From Centropus unirufus (lineage: Eukaryota > Chordata > Aves > Cuculiformes > Centropidae): 64,000 nucleotides of DNA. Location: positions 5,450,228-5,514,227 of the forward strand of contig VYZI01000005.1 of assembly GCA_013397695.1 (NCBI GenBank). Direction: 5' to 3'. Within the stretch, counting starts at the first letter, position 1, and each line of letters starts with the position of its first letter. Made by a program: the position numbers and the translations under genes. The notes beneath the pieces are model-generated. The model had not been told where the DNA came from. It did not search any database and was given only the letters and a program-made list of their open reading frames with translations. This document shows positions 60,401 to 64,000 of the stretch, in pieces.

Positions 60401-62379
60401 AATTCATATAAAACTCTTCCTTGCTTCTAAGACCTGAAAATCAGGGGATTTCATGGGCTTCAGGAGGCTCAGTGTTATGTGACATGGTCTTGTTAGCAAT
60501 AGGGGAAGAACAGACCCTTGACTCAGGTGAGGGAGGAAGGGAGAAGGAAGCTTCAAGATCTAGTATTGATGTAATGGAGGAAAAGATAAGAGGAGAAATG
60601 AAAGGGAATGGAAAGAAGAGAAGAAAGAGCAACTGAGGATGGAAAACCAGCAGGCAGAGCTGGTTCTGCAGGAATTGTGGCTGCTAAGGTAGGACAGTTG
60701 GACTTAGAAGTCCTTGTTTTAGTCTACGCAACTCAAAATGCAGGCAAATGCATTGGGCCTGGAGTGAGATGTCCAACTCTAGAGACAAGAGAAGCTTCTG
60801 AGAACTGGAAGGGAGAAAAGGGATCCCAGGATACAATGCTGAAGATGGAGTAACTGGGAGTTGCTGCACTGTCTGAATAATCTCATGGCTTTCTTTGTAC
60901 GGAGCCACTTCTGCTTTTTTGCTACTGCTGTAGGCATTGCCTCAAGCAAGGGGGAGCAGAGAGAGGCCTAGGGGTACGTTCTGGGCATGTTCTTCAGGTG
61001 ACAAAGGAATTACTATTCTCGGGCAACTTCAGGAAGAGCTAAATAAATTGGGATCAGTATCTTGGGTGGCCTCTCAGCTTTGAGGAATGAATCAGTCAAG
61101 CAGAAGAAAGCAGCCAGAGGGAAGGAAAGGGTGAAGGAGAAGGAGGAGTTAAGTCAGAAGGATTAATTCCTGAGATAAGACAGCCAGAGCAGAGGGAGAA
61201 TGCTGTTAACAGCAAGCTAAAGAAGCTCAGGGCATGCACCACACCCAGAGCATGCATCGGGCCAGAACTTAAAAGGTTGTGAGAGGGCCTTGAAGAGGGG
61301 CCCAATTTTGGGATTTATGGGGCTCAAGGTCTCTGGTCTTTTATACTTACACAGTATCATTGCACAGGGTAGCACGGATGAAGGGCTGTGAGCTGCTGCC
61401 TGATGTTTGGGCATGGGATATTACTGTGTATTCATCTGTAGCTCACAATATGGAAGCCTTAAGATCTTTGAAGATGAATTATTCCTGCCTTATTCATGGT
61501 ACAGCAGCTGGTTTTAATGGATTTTAACGGCTTGGCTGCAATCACCCACAACACATGTAATCAAAAGGATTATGAGCTGCTAAAACTCACTCCTAGAGGA
61601 GCCTGGAAATGCTGTCTCTGGAAATGCAGGAGCTTTGGGGCACCTTAATTTAAACTAAGTTTTTCTGTAATTTTCTGGATAGCCGATGAGTTGAACAGGG
61701 GTGTGAAGTCCACCTTGACAATTATTGAATTACTAAACACAGTTTGGAGAGTTCCCTGACTTCTGCTTCATCTGAGATGAAGTCAAAGGGTATGGGGCAC
61801 TGACATTTAGCTGGCGCTATGGGAAATAATTGATATTGAATTTTAATTCAAAAAAGTTCCAAGACATCTTTAAAGAATGATACCCAGTTTTAGCATTTGT
61901 GTGTCCCTGAGAAATACTGAGATTTGTGGAAGTGATGGACTTTATATGCTGTTTTAGGGTAAATGTATGCTATTATGTTTTACAATGTTTGAGTCATTTG
62001 AATGATCTTCATACTCAGTTGTAGGGGGGCAGCATGTGGACTCACCACCAAAAATAAGTTAGAAAGATGATTTGGCATAGAAGAAGAAAGGATGTTCAGC
62101 TAAATTGCAGAGGATCTGAAGAGCAAAGGTGGGACAGAATCATGTGCAACATTTTCTAGATAGAAACATTTTCTAGTAGAAAAAAGAACAGGAGAAAAAG
62201 AGACTATTCCATAACATTGTTCAGCTGGGCTCTGCTGGCAGACTGAATTCTGTTGAGAATGGATCTTTTCTCCCCTGCGATAACAGCAGGTTTCTAATAA
62301 CGCGTCATATTTCCCAGGTTTAACAGATGAAGAAAAAAGAATTAGTCGGGAGGCAAATAGAGCAGATTTGCAAATAGAG

Positions 62380-62595
62380 GAGAATGTTTTATGGCCAGAC
62401 TTGCAAACATTTGGCTCCTGCAGATGCCAGAAGACTTTGCATCTGTTTCAATCAATGTGGGTTGATCCTTTCTGATTATTTCTTTGAGAACCCTGTGGCT
62501 CTTAAGGCAGTAGTTTTATATTATCTAGGACAAAGCCACCGCTCAGCTTCACACAGAGGGCAACTCACCTGCAAATTCAAACTGTACAGCTTTTG
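62380..62595. repeat. Diverged duplication, copy 1
   Basis: This block shares an ordered series of phrases with 63238-63510: TGGCCAGACTTG, CTGCAGATGCCA, AAGACTTT, GAGAACCCTGTGGCTCTT, GGCAGTAGTT, ACAAAGCC, CAGCTTC and CAACTCACC. It holds one 32-bp unit (62512-62543) of the kind that is triplicated in copy 2. Divergence is substantial, with small indels, so the duplication is old. The family is not recognised. Confidence 0.75.
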
Positions 62596-63237
62596 ATTGG
62601 TAAGAAAGGCAAGCAAGAGCTGATGAACTGAGAACAGACGTTTATTAAGAATTCTGTGATTCCCCCTCCAAGGTATCTCAGCTGTCTTTCAGTTACATCT
62701 TCATTAGAGATACAATAGGCTCTTCTGTTTATAAAGGCTTCTTTATATTTTGGAAAAAAAAAAGATGATGATAGGAATTAAAGACTTCTTTTTCAAGCAG
62801 ATTTAAAATGTACCTGGGAAATTACTGCATTCTGCTCAGCTGAGCATAAATAAAAGCTGCAGAGTCACAGACGCTTAAAGTAATTCATAAGAAATCTGAA
62901 ATTGTCCACTAATTGCTGTCTCAGGGGATCCAAGTCTTTCATAGCAGGAATCTCTTCAGCAGACGGGATAAGAGATGTAATACAGCTACTCAACTGGGCA
63001 AGATGCAGTTGTTCTTTTTAGTCCTTTTACCGTTGTATTTTTACAGCAGGAAGGTTCCCTTCAGACATGGAAGTACTTCGTGGCAAGTTGTATGGTGGAA
63101 GCAATTTCCAAGGGAGGAACTTGTAACAGTTGTTCTGAGAAGGTGGTGTAGATCAGAGAAGTCTAGGGTTTGGATTCTGTTCTATTTTTAAAGTATTATT
63201 ATTTTTTCCAGTCTGTATTTTGGATCTGTTAGTCTGA
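62596..63237. other. Spacer between duplicated blocks
   Basis: About 640 bp of AT-rich DNA with an A-run at 62752-62763. The open frame at 62913-63191 has no recognisable domain. No similarity between this spacer and the flanks of the duplicated blocks is evident by eye. Confidence 0.45.
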
Positions 63238-63510
63238 AAACGTTGCGTGGCCAGGCTTGTAAAGAGTTGACTTCTGCAGACACCAAAAGACTTTCCGTTT
63301 GCTTTGATGAAAAGAGATCAATCATTTCTGTGAGACCCCTGTGATTCTTGGGGCAGTAGTTATACCCTACCTACAACAAAGCCGATGTTAGTTATATCCC
63401 ACCTACCATAAGGTCAATGTTAGTTATATCTTATGCACAAGAAAGTCTATGTTCAGCTTCTCTTCATATAAAGGACAACTCACCGGTAGATTCCAACTCT
63501 ATGTCTGTTC
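63238..63510. repeat. Diverged duplication, copy 2, with three 32-bp units
   Basis: This is homologous to 62380-62595 in the same orientation: TGGCCAGGCTTG, CTGCAGACACCA, AAGACTTT, GAGACCCCTGTGATTCTT, GGCAGTAGTT, ACAAAGCC, CAGCTTC and CAACTCACC occur in the same order. The length difference of about 57 bp is explained mainly by two extra 32-bp units. Confidence 0.75.
63358..63453. repeat. Three tandem 32-bp units
   Basis: Units at 63358-63389, 63390-63421 and 63422-63453 all start with AGTTATA and end in ATGTT. They share the inner pattern CAnnAAnnC around the middle. They differ from each other by several substitutions but no indel, so the period is exactly 32 bp. The homologous place in copy 1 (62512-62543) holds a single unit of the same length. 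Confidence 0.85.
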
Positions 63511-64000
63511 AGTTATTAGCAAGTGATTGAGAGAAAAACAAAGCCTCCTAGAAATGCTGTGCAGCACAGCAGTTGGCATGGAGGCCCTACGGTGTCACCT
63601 TGCTCGCTTTAGTTTTCGTTGGGTTGGTGGGAGTGTAATGGGATTGGGCCTCCCTGTATCTTTATACTGCCCCTGTGTAATGTATCTTTTTAAGATAAGA
63701 TCTTCTCTAAAGGTAAGAGGAAAGGAGAGAGGGGAGAGGGCAGACAAGCACTGTATATAACATCCATAACATTTAATTACACGAGACAGGGATTTTCCAA
63801 TATACCTTGTAACACAAAGAACATTTAGATATCAGCATCACAGAATATACTTTCTAAATCACAACCCCTGCACGTTTCCTTAGCCAAGTCAAAGTTTTCC
63901 TTCTATGTCTGCATAGCTAAAATTAGCCTGAAGGTCAAATCTGTATAGAAACACCCTTGCCATTGAACGTGCTGGGAATGACTGGTGCAATGGGCTCAAT
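63511..64000. other. Noncoding right edge, no gene seen
   Basis: AT-rich sequence with a short open frame (63527-63760) of no recognisable content. Nothing further is seen before the window ends. Confidence 0.45.

Larger units (their letters stand above)
56653..62379. other. Noncoding stretch, no gene supported
   Basis: A CpG-retaining patch at 56830-57070 holds a weak - strand exon candidate (listed). An AT-rich region lies at 58200-58620 with the 12-mer TTCTGTAAGCCT repeated about 54 bp apart. A POU-like segment is listed at 60240-60400. The rest shows no gene, RNA or recognisable repeat. Confidence 0.45.

Noticed and set aside
60020..60430. 136-codon frame on the + strand
   Set aside because: Composition is unremarkable and no family is recognised; the motif cluster at 60240-60400 fits noncoding DNA equally well.
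62380..63510. CRISPR array, from the regular 32-bp units
   Set aside because: The units are directly abutting without spacers and diverged from each other, and the host context is a vertebrate genome.

Overview
The window looks like nuclear DNA of a bird or a close sauropsid relative, not bacterial or viral DNA. The strongest evidence is interspersed repeats of CR1 (chicken repeat 1) type. There are two 3' ends of fairly typical avian CR1 copies on the + strand (about 1507-1665 and 40350-40832). A third, older and more diverged CR1/L3-type LINE lies on the - strand (about 25988-27250) and still encodes the reverse-transcriptase block K-F-A-D-D-T-K. An LTR that reads like an avian ERVL-type LTR (about 53310-53640) and several worn palindromic repeats that I recognise from memory in reptile and bird genomes agree with this. 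An assembly gap of 859 N (55746-56604) is bordered by a hexamer microsatellite, so this is a draft assembly.

Layout. Positions 1 to about 2200 are a dense CpG island: very GC-rich at the left edge, with an ETS-type site, two ATF/CRE-like sites in mirror orientation, long A-runs and splice-like signals in both directions. This is probably the promoter or first exon of a gene that lies mostly outside the window. From about 2200 to 64000 the sequence is AT-richer, CpG-poor and full of stop codons in all frames. No protein-coding gene can be supported there. I see scattered ancient repeats, hairpins, short tandem repeats, a few isolated CpG-richer patches (14495-14640, 49860-51260, 56830-57070) and several clusters of homeodomain/POU/SOX-like motifs that could be distal enhancers. 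Two open frames on the - strand (14355-14561 and 56863-56963) look more like protein than the rest and are reported only as weak exon candidates.

The most unusual structure is at the right end. A block of about 215 bp (62380-62595) recurs in diverged form at 63238-63510. Inside the second copy a unit of exactly 32 bp has been expanded from one to three tandem units. I found no operon, CRISPR array, defence locus, RNA gene or novel enzymatic system. The overall reading is a regulatory CpG island followed by roughly 60 kb of intergenic or long-intron DNA.
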